Positions 28,139-36,112 of a DNA stretch of 64,000 bases are shown here, piece by piece. A program made the translations under genes and the position numbers. A model generated the notes under the pieces. It made no database searches. It saw only the letters and a list, made by a program, of their open reading frames with translations, and was not told the origin of the DNA. Every line of letters begins with the position of its first letter. Positions within the stretch are counted from its first letter, which is position 1. The DNA lies in assembly GCF_013009555.1 (NCBI RefSeq), contig NZ_CP046176.1, forward strand, positions 310,001-374,000, given 5' to 3'. The DNA comes from Phocaeicola dorei. Its GTDB lineage: Bacteria > Bacteroidota > Bacteroidia > Bacteroidales > Bacteroidaceae.

Positions 28139-29287
28139 ATGAAAAAGAATGTATATTTTTTGCTCGCACTTCTGTTGATAGGGTTGAGCGCCTGCGACAA
28201 TGAACCGAAGTTCAAAGTTCAAGGTGAAATTAATGGTGCTGAAGATAAGATGCTTTATTTGGAAGCGTCGGGATTGGATGGCATAGTAGCGCTTGATTCG
28301 ACAAAATTGGGCAGTAGCGGAAGTTTTAGTTTTGCGCAGAAGCGTCCGGAATCTCCTGAATTCTATCGTTTGCGTTTGGATAATAAAGTGATAAACTTTG
28401 CTGTAGACTCTACGGAAACTGTATCAGTTAAGGCTGAGATAAATGATTTTGCGACTGCCTATCGTATTGAAGGTTCGGAAAACAATTTGAAAATTAAGGA
28501 ATTGGTGTTGCTACAAGCTGATTTGCAGAAGAATGTGGACAAACTCGGCCAGAATCGTAATATCCCTGCGGGTATCGCACAAGACAGTCTTTTGGCTATG
28601 GTAAACAATTACAAGAATAAAGTGAAACGAGAATATATCTTTGCGGCTCCAAATATGCCATACGCTTATTTCGCTTTATTCCAGTCGTTGAATGGGTATA
28701 TGATTTTTGATCCTTTGACAAATAAGGAGGATGTGAAGTGTTTCGCTGCGGTGGCTACGAGTCTGAATAATGCTTATCCACATGCAGACCGTTCACGTAA
28801 CCTGTATAATATGGTTATAAAAGGAATGAAGAATACCCGTACTCCCCGTCAGCAAACCATGGAAATCCCTGAAGATAAAATCAAAGAAGCTAGCATTATT
28901 GATATTCAGCTGAAGGATTTGAAAGGCAATACACGCAGTCTGACCGATTTGAAGGGTAAAGTGGTGCTGATCGATTTTACTGTATATAACAATGCAATGT
29001 CTGCTGCGCATAATTTGGCGTTACGTGAACTTTATAATAAGTATGCTTCTCAAGGGTTCGAGATTTACCAGATTTCACTGGATGGTGATGAACACTTTTG
29101 GAAAACATCTGCAGATAATCTGCCTTGGGTCTGTGTACGTGATGCTAATGGTGTTTATTCTTCATACATTTCATTATATAACGTAACTAATCTGCCTTCG
29201 ATATTTTTGGTAAATCGTAATAATGAATTGAGTGCTCGTGGTGAGAATATTAAAGATTTGGATGAAGCCATTAAAAAACTCTTGTAA
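28139..29287 (+). CDS. DUF4369/thioredoxin-fold lipoprotein lacking redox cysteines
   Basis: 382 residues from the ATG at 28139, which follows the promoter and gives the lipoprotein signal GLSAC. The N-terminal part (about 20-130) matches the DUF4369 beta domain common before TlpA-like domains (FKVQGEINGAEDKMLYLEA). The C-terminal 140 residues have the thioredoxin/AhpC fold (LKGKVVLIDF, GFEIYQISLDGDEHFW, TNLPSIFLVNR). At the place of the active-site WCxxC it reads TVYNNAMSAAHN, with no cysteine. The cis-proline (LPS) is kept. A redox role is therefore unlikely, and a binding or structural role in the envelope is inferred. Confidence 0.82.
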   Translation: MKKNVYFLLALLLIGLSACDNEPKFKVQGEINGAEDKMLYLEASGLDGIVALDSTKLGSSGSFSFAQKRPESPEFYRLRLDNKVINFAVDSTETVSVKAEINDFATAYRIEGSENNLKIKELVLLQADLQKNVDKLGQNRNIPAGIAQDSLLAMVNNYKNKVKREYIFAAPNMPYAYFALFQSLNGYMIFDPLTNKEDVKCFAAVATSLNNAYPHADRSRNLYNMVIKGMKNTRTPRQQTMEIPEDKIKEASIIDIQLKDLKGNTRSLTDLKGKVVLIDFTVYNNAMSAAHNLALRELYNKYASQGFEIYQISLDGDEHFWKTSADNLPWVCVRDANGVYSSYISLYNVTNLPSIFLVNRNNELSARGENIKDLDEAIKKLL

Positions 29288-29342
29288 AAAGCTAATTATG
29301 AGTTGAATTTGTTTAAACATGTTACATAGCATCCTTATAAAC

Positions 29343-29373
29343 TTGACTCGTATTAGATAAAAGTCTATCTTTG
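29343..29373 (+). promoter_or_regulatory. Promoter of greA
   Basis: TTG (29343-29345), 20 bases, TATCTTTG (29366-29373). The start would be about 29380, giving a leader of about 108 bases that contains a terminator-like hairpin. Confidence 0.6.
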
Positions 29374-29397
29374 CAGTACTTGAAATACCAAAGAGGG

Positions 29398-29432
29398 TTC
29401 CGACATTTCCATGTCGGAATTCTTTTTGTTTT
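29398..29432 (+). terminator. Terminator-like hairpin inside the greA leader
   Basis: TTCCGACAT (29398-29406) pairs perfectly with ATGTCGGAA (29411-29419) around a 4-base loop and is followed at once by TTCTTTTTGTTTTT. It lies only about 20 bases after the predicted transcription start and 55 bases before the greA ribosome site, so it could end most transcripts early and leave a short RNA of about 50 bases. Confidence 0.7.
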
Positions 29433-29487
29433 TATAGGTATAACTGGAACAATAAATAATTATATAATTTAAAAGGAGGAAAACATT

Positions 29488-29952
29488 ATGGCTTATATGT
29501 CAGAAGAAGGTTACAAGCAACTGATTGAGGAACTGAAATATCTGGAATCAGTAGAACGTCCCAAAATTGTGTCGGCTATTGCCGAAGCGCGTGATAAGGG
29601 GGACTTGTCAGAAAATGCCGAATATGATGCTGCCAAAGAGGCGCAAGGTCTGTTGGAGATGAAGATCAGCCAGCTGAAATCAACTATTGGTGATGCTAAA
29701 ATTATTGATACTTCAAAAATGAACGCAGATACAGTGCAAATTTTGACGAAAGTAGAATTGAAGAATGTCAAGACTGGAATGAAGATGGTTTATACTATCG
29801 TAGCCGAAAGCGAGGCGAATTTAAAATTGGGCAAGATTTCGGTAAATACTCCGATAGCACAGGGTTTGTTAGGAAAAAAAGTGGGTGATGTGGCTGAAAT
29901 CACTATTCCGCAGGGTAAAATCAGCTTAGAAGTTGTGAATATTTCATTTTAA
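29488..29952 (+). CDS. greA: Transcription elongation factor GreA
   Basis: 154 residues, normal length. It rescues backtracked RNA polymerase by stimulating transcript cleavage. The N-terminal coiled coil carries the acidic tip (GDLSENAEYDAAKEA, with the D and E that hold Mg in the polymerase channel), and the C-terminal FKBP-like domain has SPIAQGLLGKKVGD-type sequence. AAAAGGAGGAAAA directly before the ATG is an unusually strong Shine-Dalgarno site for this genome. A hairpin in the leader may regulate it. Confidence 0.96.
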   Translation: MAYMSEEGYKQLIEELKYLESVERPKIVSAIAEARDKGDLSENAEYDAAKEAQGLLEMKISQLKSTIGDAKIIDTSKMNADTVQILTKVELKNVKTGMKMVYTIVAESEANLKLGKISVNTPIAQGLLGKKVGDVAEITIPQGKISLEVVNISF

Positions 29953-29958
29953 TATTAT

Positions 29959-29991
29959 AAGGCAGGTCCGCTATGCGGGGCTGCCTTATTT
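29959..29991 (+). terminator. Terminator after greA
   Basis: AAGGCAG (29959-29965) pairs with CTGCCTT (29981-29987), with an inner CCGC/GCGG pairing, then ATTTAAT. The HIT gene starts 18 bases beyond its loop arm, so it may be partly read through. Confidence 0.7.
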
Positions 29992-30004
29992 AATACTTAT
30001 AGAT

Positions 30005-30412
30005 ATGGCAACAATATTTAGTAGAATTATTACAGGTGAGATTCCTAGCTACAAAGTGGCTGAAAATGATCAGTTCTATGCTTTTTTGGATATCAATCCG
30101 TTAACCAAAGGGCATACGTTGGTTGTTCCGAAATGTGAGGTGGACTATATCTTTGATTTGGAGGACAATGAACTGGCTGCTATGCATGTTTTTGCAAAGA
30201 GCGTGGCACTTGCCATTCAAAAAGTTTTTCCGTGTAAGAAAGTAGGTGAGGCGGTAATCGGATTAGAGGTCCCTCATGCACATATTCATCTGATTCCTAT
30301 TCAGAAAGAGTCGGATATGATTTTTTCTAATCCGAAGTTGAAACTGACAAATGAAGAATTTGTGGAGGTGGCGACAGCAATCAATCAAGCCTGGGAAGGT
30401 GGTGACAAGTAA
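30005..30412 (+). CDS. HIT-family hydrolase (histidine triad)
   Basis: 135 residues. The N-terminal FSRIITGEIPSYKVAE and DINPLTKGHTLVVPK are characteristic of Hint-like proteins. The catalytic triad motif reads HAHIHLIP. One odd point is the cysteine-lysine run FPCKKVGEAVIG before the conserved GxEVPHAH. Such enzymes hydrolyse nucleoside phosphoramidates or dinucleoside polyphosphates; the in vivo substrate is unknown. It lies 52 bases after greA, a pairing common in Bacteroidota, and is followed by a clear terminator. Confidence 0.92.
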   Translation: MATIFSRIITGEIPSYKVAENDQFYAFLDINPLTKGHTLVVPKCEVDYIFDLEDNELAAMHVFAKSVALAIQKVFPCKKVGEAVIGLEVPHAHIHLIPIQKESDMIFSNPKLKLTNEEFVEVATAINQAWEGGDK

Positions 30413-30437
30413 TCTTTTTCTTTCTTAGTAAATATAA

Positions 30438-30475
30438 AGAGCGGGAAACGGATATTCTGTTTCCCGCTTTCCTTT
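30438..30475. terminator. Two-way terminator
   Basis: AGCGGGAAAC (30440-30449) pairs with GTTTCCCGCT (30459-30468), flanked by AAAG and TTTCCTTT. It separates the HIT gene from the convergent guanylyltransferase gene. Confidence 0.78.
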
Positions 30476-30500
30476 ATGATTAAACTCCGGTCACCTGTCT

Positions 30501-31544
30501 TTATACAAACTGATCTCCTAGCTTGATTTGTACGTCATTCACGAATTTTCGGATAGCGCTTTCGTCATCTTTTTTGCAAATGAGTAATACATTGTCTCTT
30601 GCGGCTACTAAATAACCTTCTAGATCCTGTATTACGGCTAATTTCCCTTCTGGCACTACTATTACATTATTATAGCTGTTATATAATAAGGAGTTTCCGT
30701 TTACTACAACGTTACCTTCTTGGTCCTTGGATGATATATCATACAGGGAGCCCCATGTACCTAAATCTGCCCATCCGAAGTCGCACAATTGGACGAAAAC
30801 ATTGTTGGCCTTCTCCATGATTCCATAGTCAATGGAGATATTGGGACAGGAAGCGAAATCTTCTTCTCCGTTAGTCAGTTTGGTACAAACTTCGGGCATA
30901 ATCTCATTGAAGGCTTCTAAAATTGTATTGATATTCCATAAGAAGATCCCTGAGTTCCAATAGAATTCTCCACTTTCTACGAATACTTTGGCAAATTCCA
31001 GTTGGGGCTTTTCAATGAATGTTTTTACTTTAAAGAAGTCTCCTTGTTTTTCTTCCTCAATCTGAATATAGCCATAACCGGTTTCCGGTCTGTTAGGTTT
31101 GATGCCTAATGTTAGTAATTGAGGAGAGTTTGAAACAAATTCCAGTCCTTTCAAAATTGCAGCTTTAAATTCATCTTCTTTTAAAATCAGATGGTCGGAC
31201 GGTGCGACAATGACATTGGCATTTGGATTGAATTTTTTTATGTGATAGGAAGCCCAAGCTATACATGGAGCAGTGCTTCTGCGAGTGGGTTCCAATAAAA
31301 TTTGTGATTTGTCCAATTCTGGGAGTTGTTCTTGGACCAGTTCTTTATACAGCACGTTGGTTGTAATAAAGATGTTTTCTATAGGGACTATTTTTTTATA
31401 ACGATCAAACGTTTGTTGTATTAGAGAACGTCCAGTCCCGAAGAAATCAAGGAATTGTTTAGGAAGGTTTTTGCGGCTATATGGCCAAAACCGACTACCT
31501 ATACCTCCCCCCATGATGACACAATAATTATTGCTGTTTGTCAT
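30501..31544 (-). CDS. manC: Mannose-1-phosphate guanylyltransferase
   Basis: Makes GDP-mannose for glycan synthesis. The ATG at 31544 (MTNSNNYCVIMGGG) gives 347 residues; the frame runs further upstream but would extend through the neighbouring tRNA promoter, so it is not used. The nucleotide-binding motif GGGIGSRFWPYSR and KNLPKQFL are intact, followed by the FIEKPQLEFA signature. It lacks the C-terminal isomerase domain of bifunctional ManC/AlgA, so it is the short form. Confidence 0.92.
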   Translation of the reverse strand: MTNSNNYCVIMGGGIGSRFWPYSRKNLPKQFLDFFGTGRSLIQQTFDRYKKIVPIENIFITTNVLYKELVQEQLPELDKSQILLEPTRRSTAPCIAWASYHIKKFNPNANVIVAPSDHLILKEDEFKAAILKGLEFVSNSPQLLTLGIKPNRPETGYGYIQIEEEKQGDFFKVKTFIEKPQLEFAKVFVESGEFYWNSGIFLWNINTILEAFNEIMPEVCTKLTNGEEDFASCPNISIDYGIMEKANNVFVQLCDFGWADLGTWGSLYDISSKDQEGNVVVNGNSLLYNSYNNVIVVPEGKLAVIQDLEGYLVAARDNVLLICKKDDESAIRKFVNDVQIKLGDQFV

Positions 31545-31660
31545 GATATAAAATCGTTTTAAAGTTTCCGCTAATATAGGGCTTATTTTTAGAAAACCAT
31601 TGTCCGTTATCCCATAAATCGTAGTATATTTATCTTTTTTTGAAAAAAAGTGCCGAAAAG

Positions 31661-31691
31661 TTTGCAGATATGAAAAAAAGCAGTACCTTTG
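31661..31691 (+). promoter_or_regulatory. Promoter of tRNA-Leu
   Basis: TTTG (31661-31664), 19 bases, TACCTTTG (31684-31691): full consensus match, 37 bases before the mature tRNA 5' end. Confidence 0.72.
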
Positions 31692-31728
31692 CAACCGCAA
31701 TCGAGAAACAAATAAGGTTTTAAAAGAT

Positions 31729-31812
31729 GCCCAGATGGCGGAATCGGTAGACGCGCTGGTCTCAAACACCAGTGGATTCACTTCCATCCCGGTTCGACCC
31801 CGGGTCTGGGTA
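31729..31812 (+). tRNA. tRNA-Leu (anticodon CAA)
   Basis: 84 bases that fold as a class II tRNA. Acceptor arm GCCCAGA pairs with TCTGGGT; the anticodon arm CTGGT-CTCAAAC-ACCAG gives anticodon CAA, reading UUG; there is a long variable arm (TGGATTCACTTCCA) and a T arm CCCGG-TTCGACC-CCGGG. CCA is not encoded. The last 13 bases belong to the 15-bp core shared with the right end of the integrated element, so integration rebuilt the tRNA 3' end without damage. Confidence 0.95.
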
Positions 31813-31814
31813 CT
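31800..31814 (+). repeat. Left attachment core (attL)
   Basis: CCGGGTCTGGGTACT at the 3' end of tRNA-Leu, identical to the copy at 43924. Strand exchange would lie within it. The tRNA end at 31812 is inside the core. Confidence 0.88.
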
Positions 31815-31817
31815 AAT

Positions 31818-31854
31818 AAACCCTGATAATCGACTGATTATCAGGGTTTTTCCT
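31818..31854 (+). terminator. Terminator supplied by the element after the tRNA
   Basis: AAACCCTGATAAT (31818-31830) pairs with ATTATCAGGGTTT (31837-31849), then TTCC. It takes the place of the tRNA's own terminator, which has been moved to 43941. Confidence 0.75.
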
Positions 31855-32051
31855 TTCTGTAAGGCGTACTAAATGTGTACTGAGCGACAAAAACAAGAAT
31901 AGAGTGTACTTTTGTGGTTTTCATCCTTTCATCTTTATGATTTCTTAACTCTTATGCATTCTTTTCTGTCTTATTATTGCTGATGTTTTCTCGGAAAATG
32001 CGATTTCCACCTTATATTTGTATCTGAGAACAAATTTATAAAGGTACAGTT

Positions 32052-32960
32052 ATGGAAAATCATATAGAAACCAATTTCAGAGAGATACAGAAGATATTAG
32101 ATAGTTGCGTATCGCATGGCTATAAAACTAAAGTAGATGCACTATTTTTAAAGCGTGAATATCTGACACAGGCTCAGCTAAAGGATTATTTGCGACAGGA
32201 AATTTTCCGTGTCACTGAAAATATAGTAGCCATTCAGCAAAAATACCGTGTCGTGCGTGATATTGTACAGGATATGGATGTTCCCGATTTTTTGTGGGAA
32301 AGCGGTTATTTTGAGGACTTGAACTCTGATGAGAGGAAAAAGTACATCGTTTTCCGCTGTTCTGATTTTGATATGGATGCATATTTGCATGAACCGTCTT
32401 GCTATGATGAACGGCTTCCCTATTTTTCCATCATCGTTAGCCTTGTGGTACTTTCCAAGTATTTGTACTTTCTGCAAGAGCAGGAGAGCAAATACTATAC
32501 AGATTCTGTTGCCACTAAAGAACAAGTCTTGCCAAAAGAAAAAGATGAAAGTGTAGAAACCACTCCAGCCAAGATTGTGGGTAAAAGCAATCCCTTCAAA
32601 TCCACTTTGAAAGCCAATGAAATCAAACTTCTGACTGAATGTGTGAACGAAGCGAATATGTTTACTACTACTGTCAGCACCAAAATACTTACCGATTTTT
32701 TCAACTGTAAGTTGGACGGTGTATTGAAAGTTAATAATACCCGTCTGTTGGCTTATCTAATGATGCAACTCAGCTGTTATAACTACATCGTTTATGAGTG
32801 GCAGTCAGTTATAGCAAACAACAAGTTGATATTGAAGAAGATAAAAGGAGAACCGCTTACACGTACTGACTTGTCGAGTGCGACAGACCAGGCGAAGAAC
32901 ATTTATCCGAAAGGATATGAAATCATAGACAAATACATCAAACAACTGCAAAAAGGTTGA
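32052..32960 (+). CDS. Unknown protein of the element backbone
   Basis: 302 residues with no domain I recognise. It is mostly helical and charged, with no signal peptide. A Lys/Glu-rich linker (about 150-180) joins two halves. The C-terminal half (ANEIKLLTECVNEANMF to YEIIDKYIKQLQ) looks like a compact helical domain and the N-terminal half has several Tyr-rich helices. A TATATTTG box (32013-32020) lies 31 bases upstream. Its place, first in the element and just before the HTH and replication genes, suits a regulatory or replication accessory protein, but this is only position. Confidence 0.75.
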   Translation: MENHIETNFREIQKILDSCVSHGYKTKVDALFLKREYLTQAQLKDYLRQEIFRVTENIVAIQQKYRVVRDIVQDMDVPDFLWESGYFEDLNSDERKKYIVFRCSDFDMDAYLHEPSCYDERLPYFSIIVSLVVLSKYLYFLQEQESKYYTDSVATKEQVLPKEKDESVETTPAKIVGKSNPFKSTLKANEIKLLTECVNEANMFTTTVSTKILTDFFNCKLDGVLKVNNTRLLAYLMMQLSCYNYIVYEWQSVIANNKLILKKIKGEPLTRTDLSSATDQAKNIYPKGYEIIDKYIKQLQKG

Positions 32961-33085
32961 GCATAGATTGAACGCTCAAACAAAGGTCAATTAGACTTCA
33001 TTTTCAACCTCTTAACTTTGCCCCCGTTAACACAAAAGACGAGGGTGCGCACCTTCATATTGTTTCACCTAAATTCCCAAACGAT

Positions 33086-33373
33086 ATGGAAAAAGACTTG
33101 GAGTTAAGAGTTTCCGAACTCGAAAAGATGTTGTTCCTTTCAAAGAATGTGCTTAGCTTCGATGAAGCGAGCAGGTTCTTGAACCTTTCTAAAAGTTACC
33201 TGTACAAGCTGACTTCGGGTAACTTGATACCCCATTACAAGCCGCAGGGCAAAATGCTTTATTTTGAAAAAGCTGAACTGGAAGCATGGTTGCGTCAGAA
33301 CCCGGTGAAGACGCAGGCGCAGATAGAGCAGGAAGCGCAGAAGTATATCCTTAACCGTCCTCTAAAGAAATAA
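33086..33373 (+). CDS. Small helix-turn-helix protein (excisionase/MerR-like)
   Basis: 95 residues. SFDEASRFLNLSKSYLYKLTS is a helix-turn-helix of the HTH_17 type, followed by a wing IPHYKPQGKMLYFEKAELEAWL. An N-terminal leucine-rich stretch (ELRVSELEKML) may support dimerisation. Such proteins act as excisionases or regulators in Bacteroides mobilisable elements. Its stop overlaps the start of the ATPase gene (TAATG). A TAACTTTG box (33013-33020) lies upstream. Confidence 0.85.
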   Translation: MEKDLELRVSELEKMLFLSKNVLSFDEASRFLNLSKSYLYKLTSGNLIPHYKPQGKMLYFEKAELEAWLRQNPVKTQAQIEQEAQKYILNRPLKK

Positions 33374-34452
33374 TGGCTATGGAAAACAAGAAGAAAGAGG
33401 AAATCGGACAAGGCACAGCCATGACGAAAGAAGATTTTGCAGCCCTTTGGAAAACCATTCGTCTAAAGGTGACGGACACTTATGAAATACCGCCCGAAAT
33501 TCTTTGGGTGAACGGTTCTACTATCGGCACATTGGGCAATTTCAGCGCATCCACAGGCAAAGCCAAGAGCAAAAAGACATTCAACATTTCCGCCATTGTT
33601 GCGGCTGCATTGAAGAATGACGAGGTTCTGAAGTATTCGGCATATCTGCCACCGAACAAGCGCAAAATTCTCTATGTTGATACCGAGCAGAGCAAGTACC
33701 ATTGTCATAAGGTCATGGAACGTATTTTGCGCCTTGCCGGACTGCCGACCGATAAGGATGTGGACGATTTTGTTTTCATTGTGTTAAGAGAACATACCCC
33801 CGACAAGCGTAAGCAGATAATTGGCTATATGTTGGAGAATATGCCCGATGTGGGGTTGCTCATTATTGACGGAATCCGTGATTTGATGTACGACATCAAC
33901 AGTCCGAGCGAATCGACCGACCTAATCAACCTTTTGATGCGCTGGTCAAGTGGGTATAACCTGCATATCCACACCGTACTGCATTTGAACAAGGGGGATG
34001 ATAACACAAGAGGACATATTGGTACAGAGCTGAACAACAAGGCTGAAACCGTCCTGCAAATCACGAAAAGCACGCAGGACGGCAATATAAGCGAAGTAAA
34101 GGCGATGCATATACGTGACCGTGAGTTTGACCCGTTCGCATTTCGCATCAATGACAACGCTTTGCCCGAAGTCATGGACGGTTATGTATTCCAGCAACCC
34201 AAACAAGACAGGAACTTTCCGCTTACAGAGCTGACGGAACAGCAGCACCGGGAAGCATTGGAGAACGGTTTTGGCAAGCAGGTTGTACAAGGCTATTCCA
34301 ATGTGATAGCGGCATTGAAACAAGGTTACGCAAGTATAGGTTACGAGCGTGGACGCAATGTCCTTGTGTCGCTTAACAAGTTCCTTGTGAACAAGCGCAT
34401 GATTGTGAAAGAGGGTAAGGGCTATCGCTACAATCCCGATTTTCATTATTAA
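33373..34452 (+). CDS. RepA-like AAA/RecA-fold ATPase
   Basis: 359 residues. The P-loop region is ASTGKAKSKKTF (about residue 60), in the form seen in plasmid RepA/RSF1010-type helicase families, and the Walker B is GLLIIDGIRDL (about 160). The C-terminal 60 residues look like a small winged-helix domain. It is probably a hexameric replicative helicase or helicase loader for the excised circle. Either ATG (33373 or 33379) may start it; the first overlaps the HTH stop. Primase follows after a repeat-bearing gap. Confidence 0.82.
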   Translation: MAMENKKKEEIGQGTAMTKEDFAALWKTIRLKVTDTYEIPPEILWVNGSTIGTLGNFSASTGKAKSKKTFNISAIVAAALKNDEVLKYSAYLPPNKRKILYVDTEQSKYHCHKVMERILRLAGLPTDKDVDDFVFIVLREHTPDKRKQIIGYMLENMPDVGLLIIDGIRDLMYDINSPSESTDLINLLMRWSSGYNLHIHTVLHLNKGDDNTRGHIGTELNNKAETVLQITKSTQDGNISEVKAMHIRDREFDPFAFRINDNALPEVMDGYVFQQPKQDRNFPLTELTEQQHREALENGFGKQVVQGYSNVIAALKQGYASIGYERGRNVLVSLNKFLVNKRMIVKEGKGYRYNPDFHY

Positions 34453-34615
34453 AAGTCGGTTTGGTTTAGTCCGGGTGTATATATAAGCGGAACGGACTGT
34501 CTGTTTCCCGGTATCGACAGCAGGCAGGTTTAGTATGGTACGGGTATATATATGACGGACTAAACAGGACTGGCGCACTTTTCAACGATTTTTTAATCCC
34601 CAAAAAGAAAATATT
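34453..34615. promoter_or_regulatory. Repeat-bearing gap before primase, possible replication origin
   Basis: Two related blocks, GGTTTAGTCCGGGTGTATAT (from 34463) and GGTTTAGTATGGTACGGGTA (from 34528), each lead into TATATAT. GTTTAGTCC (34464-34472) also has its inverse GGACTAAAC at 34557-34565. AT-rich and iteron-like repeats between a RepA-like gene and a primase suit an origin or an autoregulatory site, but nothing here proves it. Confidence 0.4.
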
Positions 34616-35581
34616 ATGAACATCGAAGATGTGAAACAAATACCCATCGCAGATTATCTGCATAGTTTAGGTTATTCGCCCGTCAAGCGGCAGGGTAACG
34701 GTTTATGGTACAAATCACCGTTAAGGGAGGAACACGAACCGTCTTTCAAGGTGAACACTGACCGCAACCTTTGGTATGACTTTGGCGCAGGCAAGGGCGG
34801 CAACATCATCGCATTGGCAAAGGAACTCTATTGTTCCGACAGCCTGCCATACCTTTTAAACCGGATAGCGGAACAGACACCGCACGTCCGCCCGGTCAGT
34901 TTTTCTTTTCCCCAGCGTAGGACAGAACCGAGTTTCCAACATTTGGAAGTCTGTGGCTTGACCCATCCGGCATTGCTCCGTTACTTGCAGGGACGGGGTA
35001 TCAATGTCGAACTGGCAAAAAGAGAATGTAAGGAACTTCATTTCACCCATAACGGCAGACCGTTCTTTGCTATCGGTTTCCCGAATATGGCAGGAGGTTA
35101 CGAGGTTCGCAATTCCTTTTTTAAGGGCTGCATCGCCCCGAAAGACATCACCCATATACGGCAGCAGGGAGAGCCGAGAGAGAAGTGTTTGGTATTCGAG
35201 GGTTTTATGGACTATCTTTCTTTCCTCACGCTCCGGATGAAGAACTGTCCGACCATGCCCGACCTTGACAGGCAGGATTATGTTATACTCAACTCTACTG
35301 TCAATGTGCCGAAAGCCATTGGCGTGCTGTACCCGTATGAACGCATCCACTGTATGCTTGACAATGACAAGTCAGGATATGAAGCGACACGGGCTATCGA
35401 ATTGGAATACTCCTACCGTGTGCGTGACTTCTCGGACAATTACAGGGGGTATTCGGACTTGAACGATTACCTGTGCGGCAGGAAGCAGGAACAGAAGAAC
35501 AGTACCAGCCAAGCGCAGGCGATAAAGCAGGAAACCGGACAACGTGCCGCCCCAAGACAAAAGAGAGGCAGGGGTATTTAG
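34616..35581 (+). CDS. Primase of the element (CHC2-like plus Toprim)
   Basis: 321 residues. The N-terminal domain follows the DnaG zinc-domain pattern (YKSPLREEHEPSFKVN, LWYDFGAGKGGN) but has no zinc cysteines; CPFHxExTPSF is replaced by YKSPLREEHEPSF. The Toprim core shows CLVFEGFMDYLSFL with the catalytic Glu, and HCMLDNDKSGYEA with the DxD-like acids. It would prime synthesis of the transferred or excised strand. A basic Gln-rich tail ends the protein. Confidence 0.82.
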   Translation: MNIEDVKQIPIADYLHSLGYSPVKRQGNGLWYKSPLREEHEPSFKVNTDRNLWYDFGAGKGGNIIALAKELYCSDSLPYLLNRIAEQTPHVRPVSFSFPQRRTEPSFQHLEVCGLTHPALLRYLQGRGINVELAKRECKELHFTHNGRPFFAIGFPNMAGGYEVRNSFFKGCIAPKDITHIRQQGEPREKCLVFEGFMDYLSFLTLRMKNCPTMPDLDRQDYVILNSTVNVPKAIGVLYPYERIHCMLDNDKSGYEATRAIELEYSYRVRDFSDNYRGYSDLNDYLCGRKQEQKNSTSQAQAIKQETGQRAAPRQKRGRGI

Positions 35582-35620
35582 TCCGGTAGGATTACCAGCG
35601 GCAGGCGGTTTAACTTGGAG

Positions 35621-35658
35621 AGCAAGGTTATGTTTCGGTAGACCGAAACTACCTTGCT
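35621..35658. other. Double hairpin before mobC, candidate oriT
   Basis: Nested arms: AGCAAGGT (35621-35628) with ACCTTGCT (35651-35658), and GTTTCGGT (35632-35639) with ACCGAAAC (35642-35649). It lies in the 147-base gap between primase and mobC, right where oriT is expected upstream of the mob genes. TTTGCTTGAC after the arms could hold the nick site. The nick position is not determined. Confidence 0.55.
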
Positions 35659-35728
35659 TTGCTTGACAGCAAAGAAAATTTCTCCCGTTGGTCGCAATTT
35701 TTAAGATACCATTTAAATGTAAAAAACC

Positions 35729-36112
35729 ATGACGAATATAAAGGATAAGCCGGGGGGACGTCCGGCAAAAAAACGGATAGAGAAGCAGCAACGGGTAGTC
35801 AGCACGAAGCTGACCGAGTTGCAGTATTACGCCATCAGGAAGCGAGCCGGGGAAGCCGGGTTGCGTGTCAGTGAGTATGTCCGGCAGGCGGTTGTTTCGG
35901 CGGAGGTCATACCCCGGCTGAACAGGCAGGATGCGGACACCATCCGCAAGCTGGCAGGGGAAGCCAACAACATCAACCAACTGGCGCACCGGGCGAATGC
36001 TGGAGGTTTCGCACTGGTGGCGGTGGAATTGGTGAAACTCAAAAACAGAATTGTCGAAATTATAAACCAGTTGTCGGATGATTGGAAAAATAAAAAAGGG
36101 AAGCGGGTTTAA
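35729..36112 (+). CDS. mobC: Mobilisation relaxosome protein MobC
   Basis: 127 residues. A basic N-terminus (KKRIEKQQR), a ribbon-helix-helix-like segment (VVSTKLTELQYYAIRKRA), the MobC signature RVSEYVRQAVV, and a helical tail (NNINQLAHRANAGG) match the MobC family. It opens DNA at oriT to help the relaxase. Its last 35 bases overlap the relaxase start in another frame, so the two are translationally coupled. Confidence 0.88.
   Translation: MTNIKDKPGGRPAKKRIEKQQRVVSTKLTELQYYAIRKRAGEAGLRVSEYVRQAVVSAEVIPRLNRQDADTIRKLAGEANNINQLAHRANAGGFALVAVELVKLKNRIVEIINQLSDDWKNKKGKRV

Noticed and set aside
30501..31787. Long 428-codon version of the guanylyltransferase
   Set aside because: The added N-terminus runs over the tRNA-Leu promoter and tRNA on the other strand and has no family match; the ATG at 31544 starts right before the nucleotide-binding motif.
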